DNA of 64,000 bases from the NCBI GenBank assembly GCA_002787035.1, contig PCVP01000024.1:1-64000 (forward strand), read 5' to 3'. The notes under the pieces were generated by a model. The model worked only from the letters and a program-made list of their open reading frames with translations. It searched no databases and was not told the DNA's origin. This document shows, one piece after another, positions 45,826 through 55,828 of the stretch. The stretch is from Candidatus Peregrinibacteria bacterium CG11_big_fil_rev_8_21_14_0_20_49_14. Its GTDB lineage: Bacteria; Patescibacteriota; Gracilibacteria; Peribacterales; Peribacteraceae. The position numbers were made by a program, and so were the translations under genes. The stretch's first letter is position 1; each line of letters begins with the position of its first letter.

Positions 45826-46512
45826 ATGTCATCTCAGAAACATTTCCACCGCTTGAAGATAGGCGTTATGGGTTCGGCTTCCGGTCCGCAGATAGTGGAC
45901 CCGGAGGCGATAGCAAAAGCGAAGGCTCTTGGAAAAGCCATTGGGGAGCGCGGTCATATTTTCATAAACGGCGCATGTCCCGGATTGCCGAACGATGCTC
46001 TTCTTGCCGCAAAGGAAGCCGGAGCACTTACCATAGGAATATCTCCCGCGTTCTCAAAACATGCCCACATTTATGATTACAAATCCCCGCACAGCCACGA
46101 TATGATTATTTACACGGGTATGGGTTTTATGGAGAGAGATATCATCAATATTCGTTCTTCGGACGGTATTGTTATCGTCGGAGGAGGAGTGGGAACATTA
46201 AACGAGCTTACCATTGCGTACGACGAAGGACGTCCCATAGCAGTTCTTACAAACAGCGGAGGAATAAGTAATCATGTTCCGCATGTCATAGAAGACCTTT
46301 GTCAGCGCAAGGTGGCACCCAATATGGTTTTCGATGACGACCCCGAGGTTCTTTTGGACAAACTGGAAGCCGCAATAGAAGAGTTCCCGCTTCCTATTCA
46401 TGAAGATGGTCGTGTCATAGACTCCGGAAATAAGGCAGAAGGCAGAAAGCATGCACATGAGCTGGAGGGATCTGCCGCCGGACGTAGTGCCGAAGCGGGC
46501 TCTCGAGGTTAG
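45826..46512 (+). CDS. LOG family (lysine decarboxylase-like Rossmann) protein
   Basis: A 228-residue Rossmann-fold protein. KIGVMGSASGP and INGACPGLPNDALLAAKE form the nucleotide site, MGFMERDIINIRSSDGIVIVG is followed by GGGVGTLNELTIAYDEGRPI, the variant of the PGGxGTxxE motif. LOG-like proteins include cytokinin-activating phosphoribohydrolases and Mo-cofactor carriers; the substrate here is unknown. The frame is open from 45754, but ATG 45826 fits the family and lies 8 nt after TACACT. The C-terminal 25 residues are polar. Its stop overlaps the stop of der by 3 bases. Confidence 0.85.
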   Translation: MSSQKHFHRLKIGVMGSASGPQIVDPEAIAKAKALGKAIGERGHIFINGACPGLPNDALLAAKEAGALTIGISPAFSKHAHIYDYKSPHSHDMIIYTGMGFMERDIINIRSSDGIVIVGGGVGTLNELTIAYDEGRPIAVLTNSGGISNHVPHVIEDLCQRKVAPNMVFDDDPEVLLDKLEAAIEEFPLPIHEDGRVIDSGNKAEGRKHAHELEGSAAGRSAEAGSRG

Positions 46513-47855
46513 GTTTCCGTTTTCAGAATCCAGCGAATGGGAGTCCCTTCGAATGCGTAGGTTCTTCGCAAAGAGTTTTCGAGTGCTCGCAGTTGGGTAA
46601 CGCGAATGCGCTGCGGATTCTTTACGAAAAGCACAAAGCTTGGAGGAACTTCTTCCGCTTGCGTAATATGCTTACACTTCGCGAGTGAACTCATGGGCTG
46701 ACCCAGAACCGTATCGCGGAACCATCGGTGCAAGTCGTTCGTGGGAATTCTTCGTGTGCGATTTCTCTGAGCGCTCTCTATGAGATCAAATATTTTCAGC
46801 AATCCCTCCCGAGATTCGGCAGAGCACGTTTGTACCATAGCAAATTTACAGAATTTCAGTTCGTACTGAATCAGCTCCACTGCAGATTTCTTGGAGCCGG
46901 CAGGAAGTAAATCGGCCTTGTTTAAGAGTACGATAAGACCTTTACCCTCGGAGACTGCCATCGCTGCAATGCGCTTGTCCTGCTTGCTTACGGGTTGCGA
47001 CACATCCAGCACCAGTACGCAGATATCGCACATTTCCAACGCTTTTACGCTGCGAAAGTACGCGTGAGTTTCTATGTCGTTTCCAACCGTCTGTCGTCGT
47101 CGCTTTATACCTGCGGTATCCATAAACATGTATTCTTTTTCATTGAAACGAATAATTGTATCTGTGGTGTCTCGGGTGGTTCCGGGTATGTCCGAGACAA
47201 GCAGGGGAGATTTCTCTCTCTGCGTTTCACTCATGAATGCATTGACTATGGAGCTTTTTCCCACGTTCGGTTTTCCGATTATCGCGATACGTGGAGGGCG
47301 TTGAGCATCAGAATCTTCTTCTTTTTGAAAGTGTAATTTCTTCAGCTCCGATTCAATGCAGCTTTCCAAATCATCCACTCCTATTTTATGCGGGGCACTC
47401 ACTGCTATGACGTGCTCTGCAATTCCCAGTTCATAGTACTGAGGAAGTAGTTCGTCTATTGTCATAGGGTCATCGCATTTCGTTGCCGCAACGATAACCG
47501 GGACGTGACTTCGTTTATTTTTACGCAATGTGGCGACAATATCAAAATCCGATGCTGTAAGTTCTTCTCGACTGTTTACCGTCAGTACGATGACATCGGC
47601 ATGTTCCAATGCCAGTACGGATTGCTTATGTACATCGTCTTCCAAATCCGTATCTTCGGTTCCGCCTCCCATGCCTCCGGTATCTATAAGAAGATAGTCC
47701 ACGTCCGCACCTTCCACCTTGTGAGCGACATGGTCTCTTGTAGTCCCGGGAATATCACTCACTATGGCCTTTCTGCGACCAACAAGCCTGTTAAACAGTG
47801 TGGATTTTCCGGTATTGGGACGCCCGATAATGGCGACAGTTGGCAATTTTGACAT
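46509..47855 (-). CDS. der: Ribosome biogenesis GTPase Der
   Basis: Two tandem G domains: the first with GRPNTGKST near residue 11 and DTGG, and the second with GKPNVGKSS near residue 195 and DTAG, followed by a KH-like domain. Der (EngA) acts in 50S assembly. The frame is open to 47930, but ATG 47855 (MSKLPTVAIIGRPN) has GGAG 7 nt upstream, one of the clearest ribosome binding sites here. The product is 448 residues. It is divergent from leuS. Confidence 0.96.
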   Translation of the reverse strand: MSKLPTVAIIGRPNTGKSTLFNRLVGRRKAIVSDIPGTTRDHVAHKVEGADVDYLLIDTGGMGGGTEDTDLEDDVHKQSVLALEHADVIVLTVNSREELTASDFDIVATLRKNKRSHVPVIVAATKCDDPMTIDELLPQYYELGIAEHVIAVSAPHKIGVDDLESCIESELKKLHFQKEEDSDAQRPPRIAIIGKPNVGKSSIVNAFMSETQREKSPLLVSDIPGTTRDTTDTIIRFNEKEYMFMDTAGIKRRRQTVGNDIETHAYFRSVKALEMCDICVLVLDVSQPVSKQDKRIAAMAVSEGKGLIVLLNKADLLPAGSKKSAVELIQYELKFCKFAMVQTCSAESREGLLKIFDLIESAQRNRTRRIPTNDLHRWFRDTVLGQPMSSLAKCKHITQAEEVPPSFVLFVKNPQRIRVTQLRALENSLRRTYAFEGTPIRWILKTET

Positions 47856-47961
47856 TGGAGAACTCCATACTACAGCATCGTGACCGGGTGTACATATTCC
47901 CGAGGGGAAAACGGAGTTCTGTGTAGGCAAGGTGGCGTTACAGCGGTATCCTACGTGCGCT

Positions 47962-50379
47962 ATGTCACAGTACGACCCTACAGCATCGGAAGGAAAGTGG
48001 CGGAAGAGGTGGGAGAAAGAGCGCGCCTACAACGTGGATCTCACTGCGGCGAAAAATCCTTACTACAGCATGGTGATGTTCCCGTACCCGAGCGGAGATA
48101 AGCTTCATGTGGGGCACTGGTATAATTTTGCTCCCGCAGACAGTTTCTCTCGATTCATGAGAATGCAGGGCAACACGGTGTTTACGCCCATGGGGTTCGA
48201 TGCGTTCGGACTGCCGGCAGAAAACTATGCCATAAAAACGGGAGTACATCCCGATGATTCCATTACGGCGAACGTGGAAACAATGATCACCCAGCTCAAG
48301 AGAATCGGCTGTATGTACGACTGGGAAAAAATGGTGAACACCAGCAAGCCGGAGTACTACCGTTGGACACAGTGGCTCTTTCTGCAGATGTTTAAAAACA
48401 ATCTTGCCTACCGCAAGGATGCGAACGTGAACTGGTGCGACAGCTGCAAGACCGTGCTGGCAAACGAGCAGGTATGGGAGGGAAAGTGTGAGCGATGCGA
48501 AACGGATATTCTTCTCAAGCCGATGACACAGTGGTACTGGAGGGTGAAAGATTACGCGCAAAAATTGCTCGACGGTTTGGATACTTTGGATTGGCCCGAA
48601 AAAACAAAGACCATGCAACGCAACTGGATAGGAAGAAGCGAAGGTATGAATTTTACATTCAAAGTGAAAGACAGTGACGTTGAGTTCGAGGTCTATGACT
48701 CCGTACCCCAAACCTATCGCGCGCAAACGTTCGCTGTTATCGCTCCCGAACACCCCATGCTCCCTCAGCTGGTAAAGGGGCAGAAGAACGAGAAGGAGGT
48801 CTTGGATTTCATAGAACGTGTCAAAGTGAAGAAGGCGACGCAGAAGTACAATTTCGCAGAAGATCTGGAAGGTGTGTTTACGGGTCGTTACGTGGAATTC
48901 GTAACCGGAGATCTTCCGCTGTGGGTGGCCTCCTTTGCCGTGATGGATTACGGCTCCGGTATTGTGAACTGTTCTGCTCACGACGAGCGCGACTTTGCTT
49001 TTGCCAAGAAGTACGGCATTCCTCTTCATGTAGTCATGGTTCCTGAAGATGAGAAAGAGGCTGAAAAGGTGCGTAATTTGGAGTACTGCTTCTGCAAAGA
49101 CCCTCAGGGAATTATGTTGGAGCCGGAAGAATTCGAAGGAAGGCGCTGGGGAGAAGCGCGGCAAGACATCATCAATCATTTGGAACAGGAAGGTATCGGT
49201 TATCCCGTTGTGCAGTACAAGCTGCGAGACTGGAGTATTTCCCGTCAGCGCTACTGGGGTGCGCCTATTCCCATCGTCTACGATCCGGAAGGAAACGCAC
49301 ATGCGATTCCCGAGAAGCACCTTCCGTGGGAGCTACCTCACGATGTGGAGTTTCGACCTACCGGCACGTCACCACTTGCGCAAAGCAAGGAGCTTAAGGA
49401 AAGAACCGAAAAGATTTTTGGAAAAGGATGGACTCCCGAAGTAGATACCATGGATACATTCGTCTGTTCGTCGTTCTACCAGTTCCGGTATCTGGCAGAA
49501 AACTCGGAAAAGGAATTTGTTCCGAAAAACGTAGAAAAAAACTGGATGCCCGTAGATATGTACATCGGCGGACCGGAGCATGCGTGTATGCACCTTATTT
49601 ATGCCCGATTCGTGACTATGGCACTCAAAGACTTCGGACATGTTTCCCATGACGAACCGTTTAAGCGGCTTGTGCACCAGGGCCTTATAACCAACCAGGG
49701 TGCGAAGATGAGTAAGAGTAAGGGCAATGTGGTATCTCCGGATGCATTCATAGAGAAATACGGCTCGGATGTTTTTCGCATGTACCTCATGTTCATGGGT
49801 CCGTTTACGGAAGGGGGAGACTGGAGTGATACGGGTATAAAGGGAGTAGACCGCTTTGTGCAGCGAATCTGGCGTATCTTCTCCGAGAAGTTGAACAAAA
49901 AAGTAGATCAAGAAACAGAAGTGACCGTAAAGTTGCATGCAACCATAAAGAAAGTAACGGCAGACATAGAAAGGTTGCACTTCAATACCGCACTCAGCGC
50001 ACTTATGGAATTGTTGAATATTTTGGAGAAGCACGATGCGGTCTCGCATGACGTAGCCGGTGTGTTTGCAAAACTCCTCGCTCCTCTTGCTCCTCATTTG
50101 GCGGAAGAGCTTTGGGAACTTTCGGGCGCTACGGGCTTTGTTATAGATCAAAAATGGCCTACGTACGACGAAGCGCAACTGATTACCGATACCATAACCA
50201 TTGCCGTCCAAATAAACGGCAAAGTACGAGCTGAATTTACTGCTCCGACAGATATTTCACAGTCAGATGCCATAGCGCAGGCGAAGCAAGACCCCAATGT
50301 GCAGAAATATATGGAAGGAAAAGAGATTCGAAAAGAGATCTACGTAAAAGGAAAGCTGGTGAGTTTGGTTGTAGGCTAA
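47962..50379 (+). CDS. leuS: Leucyl-tRNA synthetase
   Basis: A class I synthetase with HIGH-type motif PYPSGDKLHVGHW near residue 44 and KMSKSKGNVVSPD. The CP1 editing region contains FYQFRY and related landmarks, and a zinc-binding CDSC/CERC set lies near residue 160. ATG 47962 (MSQYDPTASEGKWRKRW) matches the family; the frame is open to 47932. At 805 residues the length is normal. It is divergent from der across 106 bases. Confidence 0.96.
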   Translation: MSQYDPTASEGKWRKRWEKERAYNVDLTAAKNPYYSMVMFPYPSGDKLHVGHWYNFAPADSFSRFMRMQGNTVFTPMGFDAFGLPAENYAIKTGVHPDDSITANVETMITQLKRIGCMYDWEKMVNTSKPEYYRWTQWLFLQMFKNNLAYRKDANVNWCDSCKTVLANEQVWEGKCERCETDILLKPMTQWYWRVKDYAQKLLDGLDTLDWPEKTKTMQRNWIGRSEGMNFTFKVKDSDVEFEVYDSVPQTYRAQTFAVIAPEHPMLPQLVKGQKNEKEVLDFIERVKVKKATQKYNFAEDLEGVFTGRYVEFVTGDLPLWVASFAVMDYGSGIVNCSAHDERDFAFAKKYGIPLHVVMVPEDEKEAEKVRNLEYCFCKDPQGIMLEPEEFEGRRWGEARQDIINHLEQEGIGYPVVQYKLRDWSISRQRYWGAPIPIVYDPEGNAHAIPEKHLPWELPHDVEFRPTGTSPLAQSKELKERTEKIFGKGWTPEVDTMDTFVCSSFYQFRYLAENSEKEFVPKNVEKNWMPVDMYIGGPEHACMHLIYARFVTMALKDFGHVSHDEPFKRLVHQGLITNQGAKMSKSKGNVVSPDAFIEKYGSDVFRMYLMFMGPFTEGGDWSDTGIKGVDRFVQRIWRIFSEKLNKKVDQETEVTVKLHATIKKVTADIERLHFNTALSALMELLNILEKHDAVSHDVAGVFAKLLAPLAPHLAEELWELSGATGFVIDQKWPTYDEAQLITDTITIAVQINGKVRAEFTAPTDISQSDAIAQAKQDPNVQKYMEGKEIRKEIYVKGKLVSLVVG

Positions 50380-50429
50380 AAAGACGGAATTTCCCTTGTT
50401 TGAGAGTCAAATACTACTATTCTGCCTTC

Positions 50430-50939
50430 ATGGTTAAAGGAATAGATACGAAGCAAAATCCGCTCCTTTCGGAGGCAAATATGGTTGAGCACGTGCAGCT
50501 CACCATAGAAGGTTCCACCGGACGTGCCGTTAATAGTGCAAATACCCCTTGTACAGATCTGCCATTTCTTCAGGAGAGGGAGAGAAGAACCAGAGCTGCG
50601 GCACGTATTGTATTGGGTATGGACAAAGCAGGTCTGCATTTTGCAACAGGACAAGGACAAAAGCTGGAAGCACGTGTGCGACAAATGCTCGAATCTTCTA
50701 CGGAGACTCCTGCCTCAATTGCCGCACTTCTGAAGCGCTATTCCGACAGACTCCGTTACTTAAAAAGGGAACAGAGAAGAAAGGGGAGGGCGGTACCGAA
50801 TGCGGTACATGAGGAAGAGACCGAAGAAATAGTAGAACAGTATGCGCCCGTGGATCTGGTTGAATCGGAAACAGGAGAGGGAGACGGAGTAGCGTTGCCT
50901 TTGGAGGTGACGACTGAATCAGACCGAGAAATTGTGTAG
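50430..50939 (+). CDS. Hypothetical basic/acidic helical protein
   Basis: The product is not recognised. A central helical region is strongly basic (DRLRYLKREQRRKGR) and the C-terminus is acidic (EEETEEIVEQY). Three starts are possible: TTG 50400, ATG 50430 (after TACTAT) and ATG 50481, which has the best ribosome binding site (GGAGG, 5-nt spacing). No signal peptide or membrane segment is present. It follows leuS on the same strand, so readthrough expression is possible. Confidence 0.5.
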   Translation: MVKGIDTKQNPLLSEANMVEHVQLTIEGSTGRAVNSANTPCTDLPFLQERERRTRAAARIVLGMDKAGLHFATGQGQKLEARVRQMLESSTETPASIAALLKRYSDRLRYLKREQRRKGRAVPNAVHEEETEEIVEQYAPVDLVESETGEGDGVALPLEVTTESDREIV

Positions 50940-50949
50940 AGTCTCTGTG

Positions 50950-51576
50950 CTACTGTTTCATCATTTTTCGATATAAGACTGCCATTTCATTCATAATTTC
51001 CGGCAGTTCGACTGTCTCTAAATTTCCCATGGGGTGTGCATGCAGCGCTCTCTCAAACATCATAATCATTGCTTTGCCGCGTATGTTCACTGTGCCTTGA
51101 ATGATCGCATACTCAGGCGCAGGTCTGCCATAGGCTATGCACCTCATTACAGTGGCAGAGGAATGAACGGTACTTGTAAGTTCATGAGAAATTTTAAGTA
51201 TTTGCTCTGCTCTTGCGGCAAAGCGAATACGAGCATGTGGGTCACCGAGTTGTAATTCCACTGCATCCAAACTCGCATTCCCCACAGCATTATTTTTGTC
51301 TGCCGTAATCAATTTTTCAAGTTCGCAAAGCATTGCCAAGCCTCCCTGTTCGCGACTCAGTTCCTCAATAAGTTCACTGTAGTCGTCTTTACCCTGTACG
51401 ATTGCGTCTACAAGATGTCTGAATTTGTTGTGACGTTCGTAGACGCGTCGACATTCTTCCAGTACCACTTTTGCACGAGTGCGAAACCGCAGAATAAGAG
51501 GAGTGGAGTCGTACCGCTCATGTCCTCCTTCGTCGGGAGAGGGATTTTCCGATGGGCGAGGAGGTATGTGGATCAT
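50950..51576 (-). CDS. Hypothetical helical protein
   Basis: A protein of about 208 residues that I do not recognise. It is mostly helical (VVLEECRRVYERHNKFRHLV; ELEKLITADKNN) with an N-terminal Pro-rich linker (IPPRPSENPSPDEGG). No membrane segments or catalytic motif is evident. The open frame extends to 51720, overlapping the previous gene by 131 bases; ATG 51576 removes the overlap and is preferred. It probably follows the gene at 51590-52327 in an operon. Confidence 0.55.
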   Translation of the reverse strand: MIHIPPRPSENPSPDEGGHERYDSTPLILRFRTRAKVVLEECRRVYERHNKFRHLVDAIVQGKDDYSELIEELSREQGGLAMLCELEKLITADKNNAVGNASLDAVELQLGDPHARIRFAARAEQILKISHELTSTVHSSATVMRCIAYGRPAPEYAIIQGTVNIRGKAMIMMFERALHAHPMGNLETVELPEIMNEMAVLYRKMMKQ

Positions 51577-51589
51577 CTGAGAAACAGCG

Positions 51590-52327
51590 TTATAGAATGC
51601 CGCTGGCAGATTTTGTAGTGTGAAATCCTGCTTGATATTCGAGGGGAAGAACAGTGCTGATTTCAGACTGTATTCCCAAAAGATACGATGGAAGTATTCC
51701 ACTCGATTCCGCGACTTCACAAGGAACTCCAGCAGCTATAGCCCTTCCTGCGGGCGCAACTTTCGTATTGGTATTTTCATATGCTTCACCTACCGTATAG
51801 GAAAGCTTCTCGTAAGAAAGACGAGCATGGGTATCTATAAATTCTTGCGCACCCATTTCTTGCTTACGACTGATTTCAAATTTACTGCTACACAATTGAA
51901 GTATTTCTTCTTGTGATGCGCCACTAAGAATGTAGTCGGCAACAATCAAGACGGCATTTGGAGACTGTTCATGCAGTGATCGTAAAAAGTCTATGCGTTC
52001 TTGTGTTGTCTCTAGATCATGGAGAAAAAACCCTACCACTATTAATCCGATATTACGCATAGCCGCACCTGTGAGCGCACTGCGTTCATTAATTCTTCGC
52101 GTAATGATATCGGGGTCTTTATCCTCCAGTCTCAAAATTTCCCCTCTTCCGTTTTGTTCCATGCACAAGAGTCTGTGGTTAATGGACTGCCTATCGGGAA
52201 ATGGATCTATGCTGAGGCTATTTGGAGGCAGTTTGCCTCGGCTAGGATGAGATTGAGCCCTATGGATAACTGTATGGAGATCATCCACCGCATCCATAGA
52301 TGTACCAGTTCTATTCAATTTGACCAT
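51590..52327 (-). CDS. Hypothetical protein with a methyltransferase-like alpha/beta segment
   Basis: A 245-residue protein of uncertain family. Residues about 90-135 read NIGLIVVGFFLHDLE then NAVLIVADYILSG, the strand-helix pattern of the second half of a class I SAM-dependent methyltransferase, but the glycine-rich SAM loop is not evident upstream. It may be a degenerate or divergent member. ATG 52327 lies 7 nt after TATTCT. It precedes the gene at 50950-51576 by 13 bases. Confidence 0.5.
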   Translation of the reverse strand: MVKLNRTGTSMDAVDDLHTVIHRAQSHPSRGKLPPNSLSIDPFPDRQSINHRLLCMEQNGRGEILRLEDKDPDIITRRINERSALTGAAMRNIGLIVVGFFLHDLETTQERIDFLRSLHEQSPNAVLIVADYILSGASQEEILQLCSSKFEISRKQEMGAQEFIDTHARLSYEKLSYTVGEAYENTNTKVAPAGRAIAAGVPCEVAESSGILPSYLLGIQSEISTVLPLEYQAGFHTTKSASGIL

Positions 52328-52462
52328 TTATCAAAGAATATTTTTTTATCGAGTCATCAGCAAGTATGTTATTAATTAATTTATATACAATCGTGTCAAA
52401 TCTGCCTACAACAACTCTAATCGGTCGTATTCTTTCGCATTCTCCAGTAGTCTCTATTGGCT

Positions 52463-53899
52463 ATGTCGGAAGTTCATCCATTTGATAGATACGCTAAATT
52501 CACGAATCTTGCACTTCTGAAAGAATACAGTGCAAAGCCGCTGCGAAGATGCGTACGTGTAAACACCATTCTCTCTTCAGTAGAGAAGCTTACGCAGTGG
52601 GGCACGGAGAAAGGATGGCAACTCGAGCCGGTACCGTGGTGCAAAGAGGGTTTTTTCGTGGAGAGAGAAGACAGAACCGTACCACTGGGAAAAGATCTTA
52701 TGCATCTTCTCGGGCACTTCTACTTTCAGGAAGCCAGCAGCATGTTGCCCGTGGAACTTTTGGATCCTCAGCCCGGAGAAAACATACTGGATATGGCAGC
52801 CGCGCCGGGAAGTAAGAGCACGCAAATTGCCGCAAAAATGCGGGGCAGGGGAGTGCTGGTGGCAAACGACATGGAAGATCGTCGCATAAAAACACTCAGA
52901 GAAGCGCTTAACAGGAGCGGAGTCACCAATGTGATTATTACGAAGAAAATCGGACAGTGGTTCGGAGAGAACATGACAGGGAGATTCGACCGCGTGCTCA
53001 TAGACGCGCCATGTACCGCTCAGGGCACCGTACGAAAAGATGCCCAGGCACTCAACTTCACGAGCGACCACAGCATTGGCAAAGCGGCGAAACTGCAGAG
53101 GGAACTGCTGGAGTCTGCCGTGCATGCCACAAAAATCGGTGGGAGAATCGTGTATTCAACCTGCACACTCTGCCCCGAAGAAAATGAAGAAGTAGTGCGA
53201 TCAATATTGAACAAATTTAGTACTCAACTGGAAGTATCAGACCCAAGAAAAATGTCTGTAAATGGGGCTGAAAAGAAACTTGGTGCCGCAGTAAAAGATT
53301 CCCTAAAAGTCCAAGGATCGGCTGGGGATATGCCACTCTTACGTATTTGGCCGCATACGTACGATACCGAGGGATTCTTTTGTGCGGTGCTCACAAAAAC
53401 AGCACCGACACGTCCCGCTGAAAAAGTGGAAATCAAACATCTGCGAGAGAAGCCGTTGCCTGTTGGCGTTCAGCGTGAAATTCGCACGTTTCTTCGCACA
53501 CGGTACGGCACGGATATTGTAGAAGACGGTGAGCAGATTCTCGACAGAGGCGATCATCTGGTACTCACAACGGATCAGGTTCTGAAATTCAAGCTCCCTA
53601 CCGTAGATTACGCTGCGGGTCTGCCGTTCGGGAAAAGACTCCGAGATGTCCCCGTGTACATAGACCACGAAATGGCCGTACTGAGGGGCTCGGCAGCTAC
53701 CGAGAATAGTTACACCGTGGACGATGGGCAGTTGCAGCAGCTCCTACAGGGCAAGGATATTGCATGTGACTCCTCGCTTCGAAATCATGTGTTACTTCAC
53801 TACAGAGGGCTCTGCATAGGGCGAGGAAGAGCGTACATGGGCACACTGAAAAATCATCTTCCACGATGGATGATTTATCATATGCAAGATGTGGCGTAA
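52463..53899 (+). CDS. NOL1/NOP2/Sun family rRNA (cytosine-C5) methyltransferase, RsmF-like
   Basis: A SAM-dependent RNA methyltransferase. The SAM-binding motif is DMAAAPGSKSTQIAAKM, and the two catalytic cysteines are in DAPCTAQGTV (motif IV) and STCTLCPEENEEVV (motif VI). The C-terminal 140 residues form a PUA-like RNA-binding tail as in RsmF/YebU, which methylates 16S rRNA C1407 in E. coli. The target here is inferred. ATG 52463 follows TAGTCT by 9 nt; the TTG at 52457 is less likely. Confidence 0.9.
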   Translation: MSEVHPFDRYAKFTNLALLKEYSAKPLRRCVRVNTILSSVEKLTQWGTEKGWQLEPVPWCKEGFFVEREDRTVPLGKDLMHLLGHFYFQEASSMLPVELLDPQPGENILDMAAAPGSKSTQIAAKMRGRGVLVANDMEDRRIKTLREALNRSGVTNVIITKKIGQWFGENMTGRFDRVLIDAPCTAQGTVRKDAQALNFTSDHSIGKAAKLQRELLESAVHATKIGGRIVYSTCTLCPEENEEVVRSILNKFSTQLEVSDPRKMSVNGAEKKLGAAVKDSLKVQGSAGDMPLLRIWPHTYDTEGFFCAVLTKTAPTRPAEKVEIKHLREKPLPVGVQREIRTFLRTRYGTDIVEDGEQILDRGDHLVLTTDQVLKFKLPTVDYAAGLPFGKRLRDVPVYIDHEMAVLRGSAATENSYTVDDGQLQQLLQGKDIACDSSLRNHVLLHYRGLCIGRGRAYMGTLKNHLPRWMIYHMQDVA

Positions 53900-53950
53900 A
53901 TTTTTGAAATATGAGCAATCGTATAGGGGACTTCCGCTGTCTTTGGTAGT

Positions 53951-55717
53951 ATGTCTTCCTCTATGGATCCCGTATTTGAAATAAAAGCTCGGCTACCGAT
54001 AGAAGAACTGGTCGGTCAGTACTGCAGTCTTTCCAAGAAAGGAAAACATTTAAAATGCGTTTGTCCGTTTCACAATGATACGCATCCGAGCATGCTTGTA
54101 TCACCCGACAAAGGAATAGCATACTGCTTTGCATGTAACAGCGGAGGAGATATTTTTGGTTTTTATCAAAAAATAGAAGGTGTGGATTTTCATCAGGCAC
54201 TGAGAGATCTTGGTGAAAGAACAGGCGTGGATGTATCGGAAGGAAAATCCGATGCCGTTAAAAAAGACGTGAAAGACAGACTTCGCGATTGTCTGGAGGC
54301 GGCACAGCTTTTTTATATTCGGACACTCAGAGAATCCGCTGTTGCGAAGGAATATGTAAAGAAGCGTGGAATTCCCGCAGAGCAACAGGATCAATTTGGC
54401 ATAGGATTTGCTCCCGACTCTTTTTCGGAGACGTACGAATACCTCCTGAAACAGGGCTTTTCCAAAACTGAAATTTTAGATGCGGGCTTAGGTGTGCAAA
54501 AAGATTTGAGCGAGGGTCGTATTTACGACCGATTCAGAAACAGGCTCATGTTCCCCATTCACGACCATCAAGGGAAAATTGTCGCATTTGGCGGGCGCAC
54601 ATTGGGAGATGACGATGCAAAGTACATCAATTCTTCCGAGGGGCCTCTCTACCATAAATCTGCGATTCTCTACGGATTTCACTATGCCAAAGACTCCATG
54701 CGCTTAGAACAGAAGGTCGTGGTGGTGGAAGGGTACTTCGATGTGCTTGCCTGCCACAGAGTCGGAGTGACCAACGTGGTGGCTGCAAGCGGTACTGCGT
54801 TTACCGTAGAGCACGTAAAGCTTCTGAAGCGTTACGTGGAAAAAATAGTGCTCTGTCTGGACCAAGATACCGCAGGTCGTAAAGCCGCAGAGAGTGCTTT
54901 TCATCTTGCCAGTGTCGAAGGATTACACGTACATACGGCTTTCTTGCCGGAAAAAGATCCCGATGAGACAGCGGCAAAAGAACCGGGTTTGTTGCAACGT
55001 GCGTTGCAAGAAGAAGACATACCGTATTTGGAAGCTGTTATTCAGGAATTACAAAAGCAAGATCTCTCCTCCGTACAAGGGAAGAGGCTCACCCTTAAAA
55101 CACTGCTGCCACTCATAGATTCCATTACTCTTTCTGTCGAAAAATCTCACTACATCAGCACTGTCGCAAGCCTGCTTGGTACGACCGAAACAACGCTGAA
55201 AGAAGACATTGCCAGGCTTCCAAGGCAGCAAATTCACGAGCGAGAGCACTCGGAGGAGTCCCCCGGAAATGCTACGGTCACAAATAAAAATATGTTTTCC
55301 AGCATGGAAATTGCGTTGGCACTTTTTGTGTTGTATCCGGCAAACAAATCGCTTTTTCACAGGCTTATTCATCCCGAAGGAGAGAGAGAAGAAGCACTGT
55401 TTATGGGAATACGAGAAGCTCCCGAGTCATCGACTCTTACAGTGGATATGCTGGATATGCCGGAAGATGTTCGCGACCGATTGCGAATTTTGCTTCTCTA
55501 CCTCGAAGATCACGGCATGGGAGAATGGTCTGAAAACATTGCCATGCAAGAAATGGTGAAGAATTGTACCAACGCGAACAGAGAATTTCTGCAACGAAAA
55601 CAGAGAGATATCGCAAAGAAACTCATGCACGCAAAATCCGAAGGACGCACAAGTGACGAAGCGCAACTTGCCACTCAGTACCAGCAGGTGCTCAAGCTTG
55701 CAAAAATGGCCGGGTAG
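53951..55717 (+). CDS. dnaG: DNA primase
   Basis: The N-terminal CHC2 zinc finger is visible (CPFHNDTHPSMLV ... YCFACNSGGD). The Toprim domain has VVVVEGYFDVLACHRVG and DQDTAGRKA, the acidic metal-binding residues of primer synthesis. A C-terminal helicase-interaction domain of about 150 residues follows. At 588 residues the size is normal. rpoD follows on the same strand, a remnant of the macromolecular synthesis operon without rpsU. Confidence 0.96.
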   Translation: MSSSMDPVFEIKARLPIEELVGQYCSLSKKGKHLKCVCPFHNDTHPSMLVSPDKGIAYCFACNSGGDIFGFYQKIEGVDFHQALRDLGERTGVDVSEGKSDAVKKDVKDRLRDCLEAAQLFYIRTLRESAVAKEYVKKRGIPAEQQDQFGIGFAPDSFSETYEYLLKQGFSKTEILDAGLGVQKDLSEGRIYDRFRNRLMFPIHDHQGKIVAFGGRTLGDDDAKYINSSEGPLYHKSAILYGFHYAKDSMRLEQKVVVVEGYFDVLACHRVGVTNVVAASGTAFTVEHVKLLKRYVEKIVLCLDQDTAGRKAAESAFHLASVEGLHVHTAFLPEKDPDETAAKEPGLLQRALQEEDIPYLEAVIQELQKQDLSSVQGKRLTLKTLLPLIDSITLSVEKSHYISTVASLLGTTETTLKEDIARLPRQQIHEREHSEESPGNATVTNKNMFSSMEIALALFVLYPANKSLFHRLIHPEGEREEALFMGIREAPESSTLTVDMLDMPEDVRDRLRILLLYLEDHGMGEWSENIAMQEMVKNCTNANREFLQRKQRDIAKKLMHAKSEGRTSDEAQLATQYQQVLKLAKMAG

Positions 55718-55828
55718 CCAAGTTATATTTCTCCTCTTTTTAGAGAGATTTCCTTTTCTTTAGTGCTTCTTGGCAGTAACCTGTCAGCCGGAATTGCGAC
55801 CGTTATTTTTTTGCCTGTACTACACTCC

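Noticed and set aside
47965-49320. 451-residue minus-strand ORF inside leuS
   Set aside because: Mirror frame of a strongly conserved synthetase; composition is not protein-like.
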